A stretch of 64,000 nt of DNA from Oceanitalea sp047302425 (GTDB lineage Bacteria > Actinomycetota > Actinomycetes > Actinomycetales > Actinomycetaceae): the NCBI RefSeq assembly GCF_047302425.1, contig NZ_CP154855.1:3348001-3412000 (forward strand). The letters run 5' to 3'. Of this stretch, positions 1 through 7,881 are shown one piece after another. The notes below the pieces were generated by a model. It was not told the DNA's origin. It worked only from the letters and a program-made list of their open reading frames with translations, and ran no database searches. The first letter of the stretch is position 1; each line of letters opens with the position of its first letter. The translations under genes and the position numbers were made by a program.

Positions 1-147
1 CCCCCGCCCGGCGGTCTGGTGGTCGGTGACGAGCGCGGACAGGTGCGGCCAGGCGCCGGGGTCGGCGGCGACGGCCTCGCGCAGGGCGGTGCTCGTCGAG
101 CCGACCTCGGCCAGGTGCAGGACACGCGCGAAGGGCTGCTCGCTCAC
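1..147 (-). CDS. birA: Biotin--[acetyl-CoA carboxylase] ligase, N-terminus (partial)
   Basis: The gene runs off the left edge, so only the first 49 residues are present. From a GTG at 147 the product reads SEQPFARVLHLAEVGSTSTA and then reaches SALVTDHQTAGRG. The ST-ST stretch and the TxxQTxGRG loop are the ATP/biotin-binding signatures of the BirA/BPL family, which charges biotin and attaches it to the carrier lysine of biotin enzymes. No HTH domain precedes the catalytic domain, so this is the short, non-regulatory form. It sits at the head of the acyl-CoA carboxylase neighbourhood, whose AccA subunit (7882-9693) carries the EAMKM target. It is divergent from the DsbA-like gene at 215. Confidence 0.85.
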   Translation of the reverse strand, partial: MSEQPFARVLHLAEVGSTSTALREAVAADPGAWPHLSALVTDHQTAGRG

Positions 148-214
148 GCGGCCAGCCAACCACAGCGCCCCGCCACGCCTAGCATGGGAGGACCGCCAAG
201 TCTGGAGCTTCCCC

Positions 215-940
215 ATGCCCGCGTCCCGCGCCCGGATCGTCGTCCCCGTCCTTCTCCTCCTCGTCGTCGTGGCGGTGGTGGCCGGGCTCCTCGTCGGGAG
301 GGACGACGACGGCGCACGCGAGCCCACCGCCGTCACCTCCGTCGACGCGACGCCGGAGGCCCCCGGTCCCGTGGCACCGATCGAGCCCGATCGGCCGACG
401 ACGCCGGACGAGGCCCCGGACCTCACCCGCCGGGAGGAGGGCGACCCCATGGCGGTCGGCCCGGTCGACGCCCCGGTGGGCGTGGTCGTCTACTCCGACT
501 ACAGCTGCTCCTTCTGCCAGCAGTGGGTGACCGAGACCCAGCCGACGATCCTCGAGTACGCCGAGGCCGGCGAGGTCCGGCTCGAGTGGCGCGACATCAG
601 CATCCTGGGCGAGGACTCCACCCGCGCCGCGCTCGCCGCGGCCGCCGCGGCCGAGCAGGACCGCTACCTGGAGTTCCACGAGCTGCTCTTCGCGGACCTG
701 GAGGCACGCTCCCTCGAGCAGCTCACCGCGCTGGCCGAGCAGGCGGGTATGGACACCGAGCAGTTCGCCGCCGACCTCAACGACCCGGACGTGCTCGCCG
801 AGGTGCAGCGCAACATGGAGGAGGCCCAGCGCCTGGGCCTGCAGTCCACGCCGAGCTTCGTCGTCGCCGGGACCCCGGTCGTGGGGGCGCAGCCCGCGGA
901 GGTCTTCGTCGACCTCATCGAGGAGGCGCTCGCCGGGTAG
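215..940 (+). CDS. Membrane-anchored DsbA-family thiol oxidoreductase
   Basis: This 241-aa protein starts at the ATG of MPASRARIV, directly before a single hydrophobic segment (about residues 9-27) that acts as signal anchor. A low-complexity Pro/Asp linker (30-75) follows, then a thioredoxin fold whose active-site motif is C98-S-F-C101. The C-terminal part contains STPSFVVAGTPVVGAQP, with the cis-proline expected in DsbA-like proteins. The family forms or shuffles disulfides in exported proteins, so the catalytic domain should lie outside the membrane. In-frame codons lie upstream of 215, but they would put the hydrophobic segment inside the protein. A second CxxC thiol lipoprotein lies at 5640-6320. 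Confidence 0.85.
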   Translation: MPASRARIVVPVLLLLVVVAVVAGLLVGRDDDGAREPTAVTSVDATPEAPGPVAPIEPDRPTTPDEAPDLTRREEGDPMAVGPVDAPVGVVVYSDYSCSFCQQWVTETQPTILEYAEAGEVRLEWRDISILGEDSTRAALAAAAAAEQDRYLEFHELLFADLEARSLEQLTALAEQAGMDTEQFAADLNDPDVLAEVQRNMEEAQRLGLQSTPSFVVAGTPVVGAQPAEVFVDLIEEALAG

Positions 941-1038
941 CCGGCGGCCCCACCTTGTGGGGCCTCCACAACACCGCGCCGCCGAAACGCCGCGCACAGG
1001 CAGCGAGACTGGTGGCCTGCCACACGTACGCTCGCCGG

Positions 1039-2625
1039 GTGACCACCGACAACCTCAGCGGCACCGCCGCCAAGCTGGCCGACCTCACCGCCCGCAACGC
1101 CGAGCTCGAGCGCGCCGAGTCCGTGGCGCAGGAGAAGCAGCACGGGCGCGGCAAGAAGAGCGCCCGCGAGCGCATCGCCGCCCTGCTGGACGAGGGCAGC
1201 TTCGTCGAGCTCGACGCCTTCGCCACGCACCGCTCGACCAACTTCGGGCTCGACAAGCGCAAGCCGGCCGGGGACGGCGTCGTCGTCGGCTACGGGACGG
1301 TCGACGGCCGCCAGGTGTGCATCTACTCCCAGGACTTCTCGGTCTTCGGCGGCAGCCTCGGCGAGGTCCACGGGCAGAAGATCACCAAGGTCATGGACCT
1401 CGCGCTGCGCACCGGGGTCCCGCTCATCGGGATCTCCGACGGCGGCGGCGCCCGCATCCAGGAGGGCGTCGCGGCCCTCACCCAGTTCGCCGAGATCTTC
1501 CGCCGCAACGTCGCCGCCTCCGGGGTGATCCCGCAGATCTCCCTCATCCTCGGGCCCAGCGCCGGCGGCGCCGTCTACTCCCCCGCCCTCACCGACTTCA
1601 TCGTCATGGCGGACAAGACCTCCAACATGTTCATCACCGGCCCCGACGTCATCAAGGCGGTCACCGGTGAGGAGGTCGGCTTCGAGGAGCTCGGTGGCGC
1701 GGCCACGCACAACGAGCGTTCCGGCGTCGCCCACTACCTGGCGGAGGACGAGGAGGACGCGCTCGACTTCGTCCGCGCCCTGCTCGCCTTCCTCCCGTCC
1801 AACAACCTCAGCGAGCCGCCGACGTGGCCCGCGGAGACCGAGCCGCTCGAGGTGACCGACGGGGACCTCGAGCTCGACACGCTCGTGCCGGACTCGGACA
1901 ACCAGCCCTACGACATGCGCACCGTCGTCGAGCACGTCGTCGACGACGGCGAGATCCTCGAGGTGCAGCAGCTGTACGCGCCCAACATCATCACCGCCTT
2001 CGGGCACGTCGAGGGCCACCCTGTGGGCATCATCGCCAACCAGCCGCTGCAGATGGCCGGCACGCTGGACATCTCGGCCTCGGAGAAGGCCGCGCGCTTC
2101 GTGCGCACCTGCGACGCCTTCAACGTCCCCGTCCTCACCTTCGTCGACGTCCCGGGCTTCCTCCCGGGCACCGACCAGGAGTGGAACGGGATCATCCGCC
2201 GCGGCGCGAAGCTCATCTACGCCTACGCCGAGGCGACCGTCCCGCTCGTCACGCTCATCACCCGCAAGGCCTACGGCGGGGCGTACATCGTCATGGGCTC
2301 CAAGCAGCTCGGCGCGGACGTCAACCTCGCGTGGCCGACGGCGCAGATCGCCGTCATGGGCTCCGGCGGCGCCGTCAACATCCTCCAGCGGGGTGCGCTG
2401 AAGAAGGTTGCCGACGAGGGCGGAGACGTCGAGGCCGAGCGTGCGCGGCTCACCGCCGAGTACGAGGACGCGATCGTCAACCCGTGGGACGCCGCCGCGC
2501 GCGGCTACGTCGACGCCGTGATCCCGCCGTCGGAGACGCGCGTCCAGGTGGCCCGGGCGCTGCGGGCGCTGCGGACCAAGCGCGCGTCGCTGCCGGCCAA
2601 GAAGCACGGGAACATCCCGCTGTGA
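1039..2625 (+). CDS. accD: Acyl-CoA carboxylase beta (carboxyltransferase) subunit
   Basis: This 528-aa protein is of standard length for the AccD5/PccB type and transfers the carboxyl group from carboxybiotin to acetyl- or propionyl-CoA. The crotonase-like core shows GISDGGGARIQEG in the N-terminal half (acyl-CoA pocket, oxyanion glycines) and GAYIVMGSKQLGAD in the C-terminal half. The GTG at 1039 is chosen because it begins the conserved helical N-terminus ending in QEKQHGRGKKSARER. The reading frame is open far upstream, but that part has no family similarity. The stop overlaps the start of accE, so the two are translationally coupled. The biotin carboxylase subunit is at 7882. Propionyl-CoA is the likeliest substrate, but this is not resolvable from sequence alone. 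Confidence 0.93.
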   Translation: MTTDNLSGTAAKLADLTARNAELERAESVAQEKQHGRGKKSARERIAALLDEGSFVELDAFATHRSTNFGLDKRKPAGDGVVVGYGTVDGRQVCIYSQDFSVFGGSLGEVHGQKITKVMDLALRTGVPLIGISDGGGARIQEGVAALTQFAEIFRRNVAASGVIPQISLILGPSAGGAVYSPALTDFIVMADKTSNMFITGPDVIKAVTGEEVGFEELGGAATHNERSGVAHYLAEDEEDALDFVRALLAFLPSNNLSEPPTWPAETEPLEVTDGDLELDTLVPDSDNQPYDMRTVVEHVVDDGEILEVQQLYAPNIITAFGHVEGHPVGIIANQPLQMAGTLDISASEKAARFVRTCDAFNVPVLTFVDVPGFLPGTDQEWNGIIRRGAKLIYAYAEATVPLVTLITRKAYGGAYIVMGSKQLGADVNLAWPTAQIAVMGSGGAVNILQRGALKKVADEGGDVEAERARLTAEYEDAIVNPWDAAARGYVDAVIPPSETRVQVARALRALRTKRASLPAKKHGNIPL

Positions 2626-2864
2626 GCAGCGCGACGGGCGAGTCCGGGGACCTCACCGCCGCGCAGCTGCGCGTCGTGCGGGGGGAGCCCGACGACGTCG
2701 AGCTCGCGGCCCTTGTGGCCGGCATCGTCGCGGCCCGGGCCGCCATGGACGACGACGGCGCACCCGCCCGACCCGCACCCTCGCCCTGGTCCGACCACGG
2801 GCGCCGTCTGGGCCGCCCACCGGTGGCCGGCCCCGGCGCCTGGCGGTGGTCGCTGCACCCCTGA
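2622..2864 (+). CDS. accE: Acyl-CoA carboxylase epsilon subunit
   Basis: An 80-aa protein starting at a GTG that overlaps the accD stop (GTGA arrangement). The N-terminal part, LRVVRGEPDDVELAALVAG, is the hallmark of the small actinobacterial epsilon subunit. The C-terminus, WSDHGRRLGRP..PGAWRWS, is the other conserved block. The epsilon subunit binds the carboxyltransferase hexamer and stimulates or holds together the holoenzyme. Position, size and both motifs agree, so this short gene is secure. Confidence 0.9.
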   Translation: MSSATGESGDLTAAQLRVVRGEPDDVELAALVAGIVAARAAMDDDGAPARPAPSPWSDHGRRLGRPPVAGPGAWRWSLHP

Positions 2865-2879
2865 GCGGGGGGCCGTCGG

Positions 2880-3740
2880 TCAGGACCGGCCGGGGCGGCG
2901 GAAGATCGTCCAGTACATGAGGCCGACCATGACGCCGCCGCCGACGATGTTGCCCAGGGTGACGGGCAGCAGGTTGCCGACGAGGAAGGCGTCCCAGGTG
3001 AGCGCCACGTAGTCACCGGGCGACGCCCCCGTGCTCGCCCAGAAGTCAGCCCTGGCCCCGTGCTTGACGAGCAGGGCCAGCGGCACGAGGAACATGTTCG
3101 CCACCGAGTGCTCGAACCCGGCGGAGACGAAGAGCGCGATCGGCAAGGAGAGGGCGACGACCTTGTCCGTCGTCGCCCGTCCCGAGTAGGCCGCCCACAC
3201 GGCCACGCACACCATGAGGTTGCACAGCACCCCGAGGACGACGGCCTCGACGAAGGAGTGGCTGACCTTTCCCAGCGCGGTGTCGAGCACCACCCGCCCC
3301 CACCCTCCGTCCGCGGCGTGCCACGTGCCCCCGACGTAGACGAGGGCGACGACGGTGAGCGCGCCGAGGAAGTTCGCGACGTAGACGACGCCCCAGTTGC
3401 GCAGCAGCTGGCCCCAGGTGATCCGGCCACTGGCGCGCGCCGTCAGGGTGAGGGTGGAGGAGGTGAAGAGCTCGGCACCGGTGAGGACGACGAGCATGAG
3501 GCCGGTGGAGAAGACAACACCACCGAGCACCTTCGCCACACCCCAGGGCAGGGCCTCGGCCCCCACCTGGCTCGTCGTGTAGAAGACGAAGGCCAGCGCG
3601 ATGTACCCACCGGCGGTGAGGCCGAGGAGGAAGGAGGCGGCCGGGCGGCCGGTGGCCTTGGCGTAGGCGGCGTCCTCGGCCGCACGCGCCAGCTGGGCGG
3701 GGGAGGGGATCCCCGAGGGCTCCGACACCACGCCGGTCAT
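2880..3740 (-). CDS. Formate/nitrite transporter (FNT) family channel
   Basis: A 286-aa polytopic membrane protein with six predicted helices, as expected for the pentameric FocA/NirC family that passes small monovalent acids such as formate, nitrite or hydrosulfide. Family features include the N-terminal ARAAEDAAYAKATGRPA helix, AGFEHSVANMF (FNT signature with the central histidine) and LPVTLGNIVGGG near the end. It is convergent with accE, only 15 bp away. Substrate cannot be assigned: no pyruvate-formate lyase or nitrite reductase is adjacent. Confidence 0.85.
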   Translation of the reverse strand: MTGVVSEPSGIPSPAQLARAAEDAAYAKATGRPAASFLLGLTAGGYIALAFVFYTTSQVGAEALPWGVAKVLGGVVFSTGLMLVVLTGAELFTSSTLTLTARASGRITWGQLLRNWGVVYVANFLGALTVVALVYVGGTWHAADGGWGRVVLDTALGKVSHSFVEAVVLGVLCNLMVCVAVWAAYSGRATTDKVVALSLPIALFVSAGFEHSVANMFLVPLALLVKHGARADFWASTGASPGDYVALTWDAFLVGNLLPVTLGNIVGGGVMVGLMYWTIFRRPGRS

Positions 3741-3923
3741 GGCTCTCCTGTCTGCGCCGGGGCAGGGCCGGCCTGGCACGATCCTCGCGGCTCGAGCGGA
3801 CGAGAACCGGGGCCTTTGGACCCGGCCGCCTCCCGCCGTCGTCCACAGGCAGGCGTGTGACGTGGGTCTCCCCCCTGCGCGTTGTCCCCACCGAGCACAA
3901 CCCCGCTGGATACGCTCGTCCGC

Positions 3924-5639
3924 GTGACCGAGTCCCGCGCCAGCACCGCCCTCGACGCCATCGCCGAGCAGTACGTCGACCGTCTCGCCGCTCTCGACCC
4001 GGTGACGGCCACCTCCCTCGGCATCCCGGGCCACGACGACGAGCTGCCCGACCTCTCCCCCGACGGCCACCTGGCCCGCGCGGAGCTGGCCATGGAGGCC
4101 GTCGCCCAGGTCGCCGCCACGGACGCCGTCGACGAGGTCGACGCGACGACGAAGGCCGCCATGGCCGAGCGACTCGGTCTGGAGGTCGAGCTCTACATGG
4201 CGGGCGAGCTGGGCCGCGAGCTCAACGTCATCGCCTCCCCGGTGCAGGACCTGCGGGACGTCTTCGACCTCATGGCCACCGACACGGCCGAGGACTGGGA
4301 GTGCATCGCCGGCCGGCTGGCCGCGCTGCCCGAGGCCCTGTCCGGGTACCAGGAGTCCCTGCGGGTCTCCGCCGCGGACGGGAAGGTCGCTGCACTGCGC
4401 CAGGTCGAGGCCTGCATCGCGCAGGCCGAGGAGCTCGCCGCGGCGGGCTCCTCGTTCTTCGACACCTTCGTCGACGGCGCCCGTCCCGACGGTGCAGAGC
4501 CGCACGGCGCGCTCGCCGAGGCGCTGACCTCGGGTGCGAGCGCCGCCCGCCGCGCCTACGGGGAGCTCGCGCAGATGCTGCGCGAGGAGCTCGCGCCTCG
4601 GGCCGGTGAGCAGGACGCCGTCGGCCGTGAGCGGTACTCGCTGTGGTCGCGCCACTTCCTCGGCGCCGTCGTCGACCTCGACGAGACCTACGAGTGGGGC
4701 CTGGAGGAGCTCGCCCGTGTCACCGCCGAGCAGGAGGAGGTCGCCGCCCGGCTCTACGGGCCCGGGACCAGCCCCGCCGAGGCGATGGCCCGCCTCGACG
4801 CCGACCCCGGCCGCCAGCTGCACGGCACCGAGGCGCTGCAGGCGTGGATGCAGGAGACCTCCGACCGCGCCGTCGCCGAGCTCACCGGCACCCAGTTCGA
4901 CATCCCCGAGCCGGTGCGCCGCCTCGAGTGCCGCATCGCCCCGACGCAGAACGGCGGCATCTACTACACCGGGCCCAGCGCGGACTTCTCCCGCCCGGGC
5001 CGGATGTGGTGGTCGGTGCCGCCGGGCGTCACCGAGTTCAGCACCTGGCGCGAGCTCACCACGGTCTACCACGAGGGCGTCCCGGGCCATCACCTGCAGA
5101 TCGGGCAGACGGCGTACCGCTCGGAGCTCCTCAACACGTGGCGCCGCCTGGCCTGCTGGGTCAGCGGCCACGGGGAGGGCTGGGCGCTGTACGCCGAACG
5201 GCTCATGGCCGACCTCGGCTACCTCGACGACCCCGCCGACTACCTCGGGATGCTCGACGGGCAGCGCCTGCGGGCAGCGCGCGTGGTCCTCGACATCGGC
5301 GTGCACCTCGGCAAGCCGGCCCCGGCGCAGTGGGGCGGGGGCACCTGGGACGCCGCCAAGGCCTGGGAGTTCCTCAGGGCGAACGCCAACATGGCCGAGG
5401 GCTTCCTCGCCTTCGAGCTCGACCGCTACCTCGGCTGGCCGGCGCAGGCCCCGTCCTACAAGGTCGGCCAGCGGTTGTGGGAGCAGATCCGCGACGCCGC
5501 CCGCGAGGACGCCGTCGCACGCGGCGAGGTCTTCGACCTCAAGGCCTTCCACCGGCGCGCGCTCGACATCGGCTCGGTGGGCCTGGACGTCCTGCGCTCC
5601 GCCGTCATCGGCCGCCCCGACGCGGCCACGCGCGGCTGA
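3924..5639 (+). CDS. DUF885 family protein, putative metallopeptidase
   Basis: A 571-aa protein of the DUF885 family. The key motif is H383-E-G-V-P-G-H-H, an HExxxxH-like arrangement regarded as metal binding in this family, followed by SGHGEGWALYAERL with another conserved His/Glu pair. No signal peptide is visible, so the product is cytoplasmic. The GTG start at 3924 is preferred because family similarity begins just after it. The gene ends one base before the stop of the convergent lipoprotein gene, and a strong hairpin (5645-5680) immediately follows. Substrate is unknown; peptidase activity is inferred from the family. Confidence 0.8.
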   Translation: MTESRASTALDAIAEQYVDRLAALDPVTATSLGIPGHDDELPDLSPDGHLARAELAMEAVAQVAATDAVDEVDATTKAAMAERLGLEVELYMAGELGRELNVIASPVQDLRDVFDLMATDTAEDWECIAGRLAALPEALSGYQESLRVSAADGKVAALRQVEACIAQAEELAAAGSSFFDTFVDGARPDGAEPHGALAEALTSGASAARRAYGELAQMLREELAPRAGEQDAVGRERYSLWSRHFLGAVVDLDETYEWGLEELARVTAEQEEVAARLYGPGTSPAEAMARLDADPGRQLHGTEALQAWMQETSDRAVAELTGTQFDIPEPVRRLECRIAPTQNGGIYYTGPSADFSRPGRMWWSVPPGVTEFSTWRELTTVYHEGVPGHHLQIGQTAYRSELLNTWRRLACWVSGHGEGWALYAERLMADLGYLDDPADYLGMLDGQRLRAARVVLDIGVHLGKPAPAQWGGGTWDAAKAWEFLRANANMAEGFLAFELDRYLGWPAQAPSYKVGQRLWEQIRDAAREDAVARGEVFDLKAFHRRALDIGSVGLDVLRSAVIGRPDAATRG

Positions 5640-6320
5640 TCAGTCGGAGACGGCCGCCCGCAGAAGGGCGGCCGTCTCCGCGTGGCTGGCGCCCTCGACG
5701 AGCTCGCCGTCCACCCACACCTGCGGGATGTAGCTGATCCCGTCGGCGGCCGCCTGCGCCGTCGCCGCCTCGACCCACCCGGAGTAGGCCAGCCCCTCGA
5801 GGGCGGCGGCCGCGTCCTCGCCCAGGTCGGCGCCCGCCTCCTGGGCGGCGGCGAGGAGGTCCTCGTCGGTGACCTCCGCCGTTGTCGAGCTCGGCTGCAG
5901 GTCGAGGAGCGCCTGCTGGACGGCGGGCCACGCCTCCGGGTCGACGTCCGCGACGAGGGCGAGGAGGTTGGCGCCGCGCGTGGAGAAGCCGTGGGCGGTG
6001 CGCGGGCCGAGGTAGTCGACGACAGTGAACTCGACGGCGACGTCCCCGCCTTGCGCCCACGCCGCCAGGTCCGCGGCCGTCTCCTCGTGCAGCGCCTTGC
6101 AGTGGGGGCAGTTGAGGTCCTGGTAGACGTGCACCCGCTCGGGGGCGTCCGGGTCGCCGATGACGACGGAGCTCGCGGTCACCGTCACTGCGCCGGTGGT
6201 GCCCTCGGCCGGTACGCGTTGGCCGGTGGCGTCGTCCGGTGCCGGGTCGTCGCCGCAGCCGGCAAGAAGGGCGGCCAGCGCCGCGAGGAGGACGAGGGGA
6301 CGACACGCGGCGCGGCTCAT
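5640..6320 (-). CDS. DsbA-like thioredoxin-fold lipoprotein
   Basis: A 226-aa protein starting at MSRAACRPL, with GGGAGG-like Shine-Dalgarno sequence about 9 nt upstream. The signal peptide ends in the lipobox L-A-G-C22, so it should be anchored on the outer face of the membrane. The thioredoxin fold has C71-P-H-C74, the classical DsbA active-site sequence, and ISYIPQVWVDGE supplies the cis-proline loop. It probably oxidises or isomerises secreted proteins. Its last codons form one arm of a long hairpin shared with the end of the opposing DUF885 gene. Confidence 0.85.
   Translation of the reverse strand: MSRAACRPLVLLAALAALLAGCGDDPAPDDATGQRVPAEGTTGAVTVTASSVVIGDPDAPERVHVYQDLNCPHCKALHEETAADLAAWAQGGDVAVEFTVVDYLGPRTAHGFSTRGANLLALVADVDPEAWPAVQQALLDLQPSSTTAEVTDEDLLAAAQEAGADLGEDAAAALEGLAYSGWVEAATAQAAADGISYIPQVWVDGELVEGASHAETAALLRAAVSD
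5645..5680. terminator. 15-bp perfect hairpin between convergent genes, inside coding sequence
   Basis: Bases 5645-5659 pair perfectly with 5666-5680 around a 6-nt loop. The stem starts 6 bp after the DUF885 stop, so it fits an intrinsic (U-tract-poor, actinobacterial type) terminator for the plus-strand gene. The same bases encode the C-terminal residues of the minus-strand lipoprotein. Confidence 0.65.
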
Positions 6321-6392
6321 ACCCCGATCCTCCCGACCGCTCAGGGCGCGAACCAGGGACGAAGCGCCCTTCCCACCCGCCGTCAGCCGACC

Positions 6393-6520
6393 TACCGCCG
6401 ACAGCACAGTTACCGCCGACAGCACAGTTACCGCCGACAGCACACTTATCGCCGACAGCACACTTATCGCCGACAGCACACTTATCGCCGACAGCACACT
6501 TATCGCCGAGAGCCGGATTC
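6393..6520 (+). repeat. Tandem 18-bp repeat array (6 units) plus terminal tag, upstream of maf
   Basis: Six contiguous 18-bp units run from 6393 to 6500 with consensus TAYCGCCGACAGCACAST. Units 1-2 begin TACC and end AGT, unit 3 begins TACC and ends ACT, and units 4-6 begin TATC and end ACT. A 20-bp variant tag follows (6501-6520, TATCGCCGAGAGCCGGATTC). The array ends 42 bp before the maf start. The same unit and tag recur, inverted, at 7588-7661. There are no spacers, so this is not CRISPR. The units could be operator sites, a transcribed RNA, or a mobile short repeat; the sequence does not decide. Confidence 0.9.
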
Positions 6521-6562
6521 TCCGCGGTCGGTCGAGCCAGGCCTCCCGTAGGCTCACTGCCC

Positions 6563-7171
6563 GTGAAGTTCGTCCTCGCCTCGGCCTCCCCCGCCCGCCT
6601 CGCCACCCTCCGCTCCGCCGGCTTCGCCCCGGAGGTCCACGTCTCCGCGGTCGACGAGCCCGCGCTCCTGCGCGCCGCCGGCGACGACGCCACCCCCGCC
6701 GACCAGGTCCTTCTCCTCGCCCGCGCCAAGGCACGCGACGTCGCGCCCGCCCAGCAGGGCGCCGTCGTCGTCGGCTGCGACTCCATGCTCGAGCTCGACG
6801 GCGAGGTCCACGGCAAGCCCGCGGACGCCGCCGAGGCGGTCGCGCGGTGGCGGCGAATGCGGGGCCGCTCGGGCGTGCTTCACACCGGCCACTGGATCGT
6901 CGACACCCGCTCCACGCCCGCCCCCGAGGTTGGCGCCGTCTCCTCGACGACCGTCCACTTCGCCGAGCTCAACGACGCCGAGATCGAGGCCTACGTCGCG
7001 ACGGGCGAGCCGCTCGCCGTCGCCGGCGCCTTCACCGTCGACGGGCTCGGCGGCCCCTTCGTCACCCGCATCGAGGGCGACCACCATGGCGTCGTCGGCA
7101 TCAGCCTGCCGCTCCTGCGCAGCCTCCTCGGTGAGCTCGGCGTCTCCGTCACCGAGCTGTGGAACCGCTGA
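6563..7171 (+). CDS. maf: Maf-family nucleotide pyrophosphatase
   Basis: A 202-aa protein of usual Maf length from a GTG start. It opens with KFVLASASPARLATLRSAGF, the phosphate-binding SxSxxR signature, and contains VVGCDSMLELDGEVHGKP, matching the family's catalytic D-T/S and GKP block. EAYVATGEPLAVAGAFTVDG is the third conserved region. Maf enzymes hydrolyse non-canonical or UTP/dTTP-type nucleotides to monophosphates. The gene lies between accE and accA, a common actinobacterial order. Its 3' end overlaps the opposing 120-aa gene by 23 bp. Inverted 18-bp repeat arrays lie on either side of this convergent pair. Confidence 0.9.
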   Translation: MKFVLASASPARLATLRSAGFAPEVHVSAVDEPALLRAAGDDATPADQVLLLARAKARDVAPAQQGAVVVGCDSMLELDGEVHGKPADAAEAVARWRRMRGRSGVLHTGHWIVDTRSTPAPEVGAVSSTTVHFAELNDAEIEAYVATGEPLAVAGAFTVDGLGGPFVTRIEGDHHGVVGISLPLLRSLLGELGVSVTELWNR

Positions 7172-7511
7172 GCGGCGACCACCGCTGACCGTCCGCGTCG
7201 ACCTCGACGACGACGGCGGGCGCCTCCTCGTCGGGCGGCAGGAGGTCGGTGAGCGACGTGACGACGACGGCGACGCACTCGCCGCGGTACTCGTCGGACA
7301 GGTCGTCGAGGACCCCGACGAGCGCCGCCCGGGAGGCGAGTTCGCCGTCGAGCTCGTGCAGCGTGACGTCGAGGGAGCCGGCAAGCCTGCTCGCGGCAGC
7401 GCGGGCGCCGGGCGTGGTGTAGACGGCGGCCGGCCGCGCGGCTCTCAGCACCTCGCCGTCGGCGTCCGGGCCGAGCACGACGACCGTCGCCGGGCACTGC
7501 AGGTCGCTCAC
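7149..7511 (-). CDS. Conserved hypothetical protein, possibly histidine-phosphatase-like
   Basis: A 120-aa soluble protein from a GTG at 7511 (VSDLQCPATVVVLGPDADG). The sequence alternates short beta strands and helices, and AAVYTTPGARAAASRLAG resembles the 'SPLARARQTA' segment of phosphoglycerate-mutase-like histidine phosphatases. The N-terminal RHG catalytic motif is absent, so an active phosphatase is unlikely. It overlaps the 3' end of maf on the other strand by 23 bp and starts about 77 bp from the inverted repeat array at 7588. I do not assign a function. Confidence 0.55.
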   Translation of the reverse strand: MSDLQCPATVVVLGPDADGEVLRAARPAAVYTTPGARAAASRLAGSLDVTLHELDGELASRAALVGVLDDLSDEYRGECVAVVVTSLTDLLPPDEEAPAVVVEVDADGQRWSPLSGSTAR

Positions 7512-7587
7512 GTCCGCCCTCCCACGCCACGCCGGATGTGCCGCCGACCCTACTCGGCTGCTGCTCGCGGCTGCGCCCTGTCGCGGG

Positions 7588-7661
7588 GAATCCAGCTCTC
7601 GGCGATAACTGTGCTGTCGGCGGCAACTGCACTGTCGGCGGTAAGTGTGCTGTCGGCGGGA
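7588..7661 (-). repeat. Second 18-bp repeat array (3 units plus tag), inverted relative to the first
   Basis: Read on the minus strand this is the same structure as 6393-6520: three 18-bp units (7608-7661) followed by the tag TATCGCCGAGAGCTGGATTC, which differs from the left tag at one base. It lies 77 bp upstream of the minus-strand gene starting at 7511. The rest of the 370-bp gap before accA (7662-7881) shows no gene. Confidence 0.88.
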
Positions 7662-7881
7662 CGGCGAGGGGCTGTGCGGGCGCGACAACCTTGCTTGGAC
7701 AGGGCGGGGCGTCGTCGGCCGGCACTTGTAGGGTCGGCACAACTGGCCGTCGGGCGACTGGTGCGTGGCGACAGACTTGCCCGGCGCGGCGGGGGCTGAG
7801 TAGGACGCGCGCCGCCGGGCGGCTACCGTGGGTCGGTCCGGGCGCTGGTCCCGGGGCACTGGCGAGCAGATCGGAGCATTC

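Noticed and set aside
6393..6520. Possible CRISPR array
   Set aside because: The units are 18 bp, contiguous and without spacers; no cas genes are nearby.
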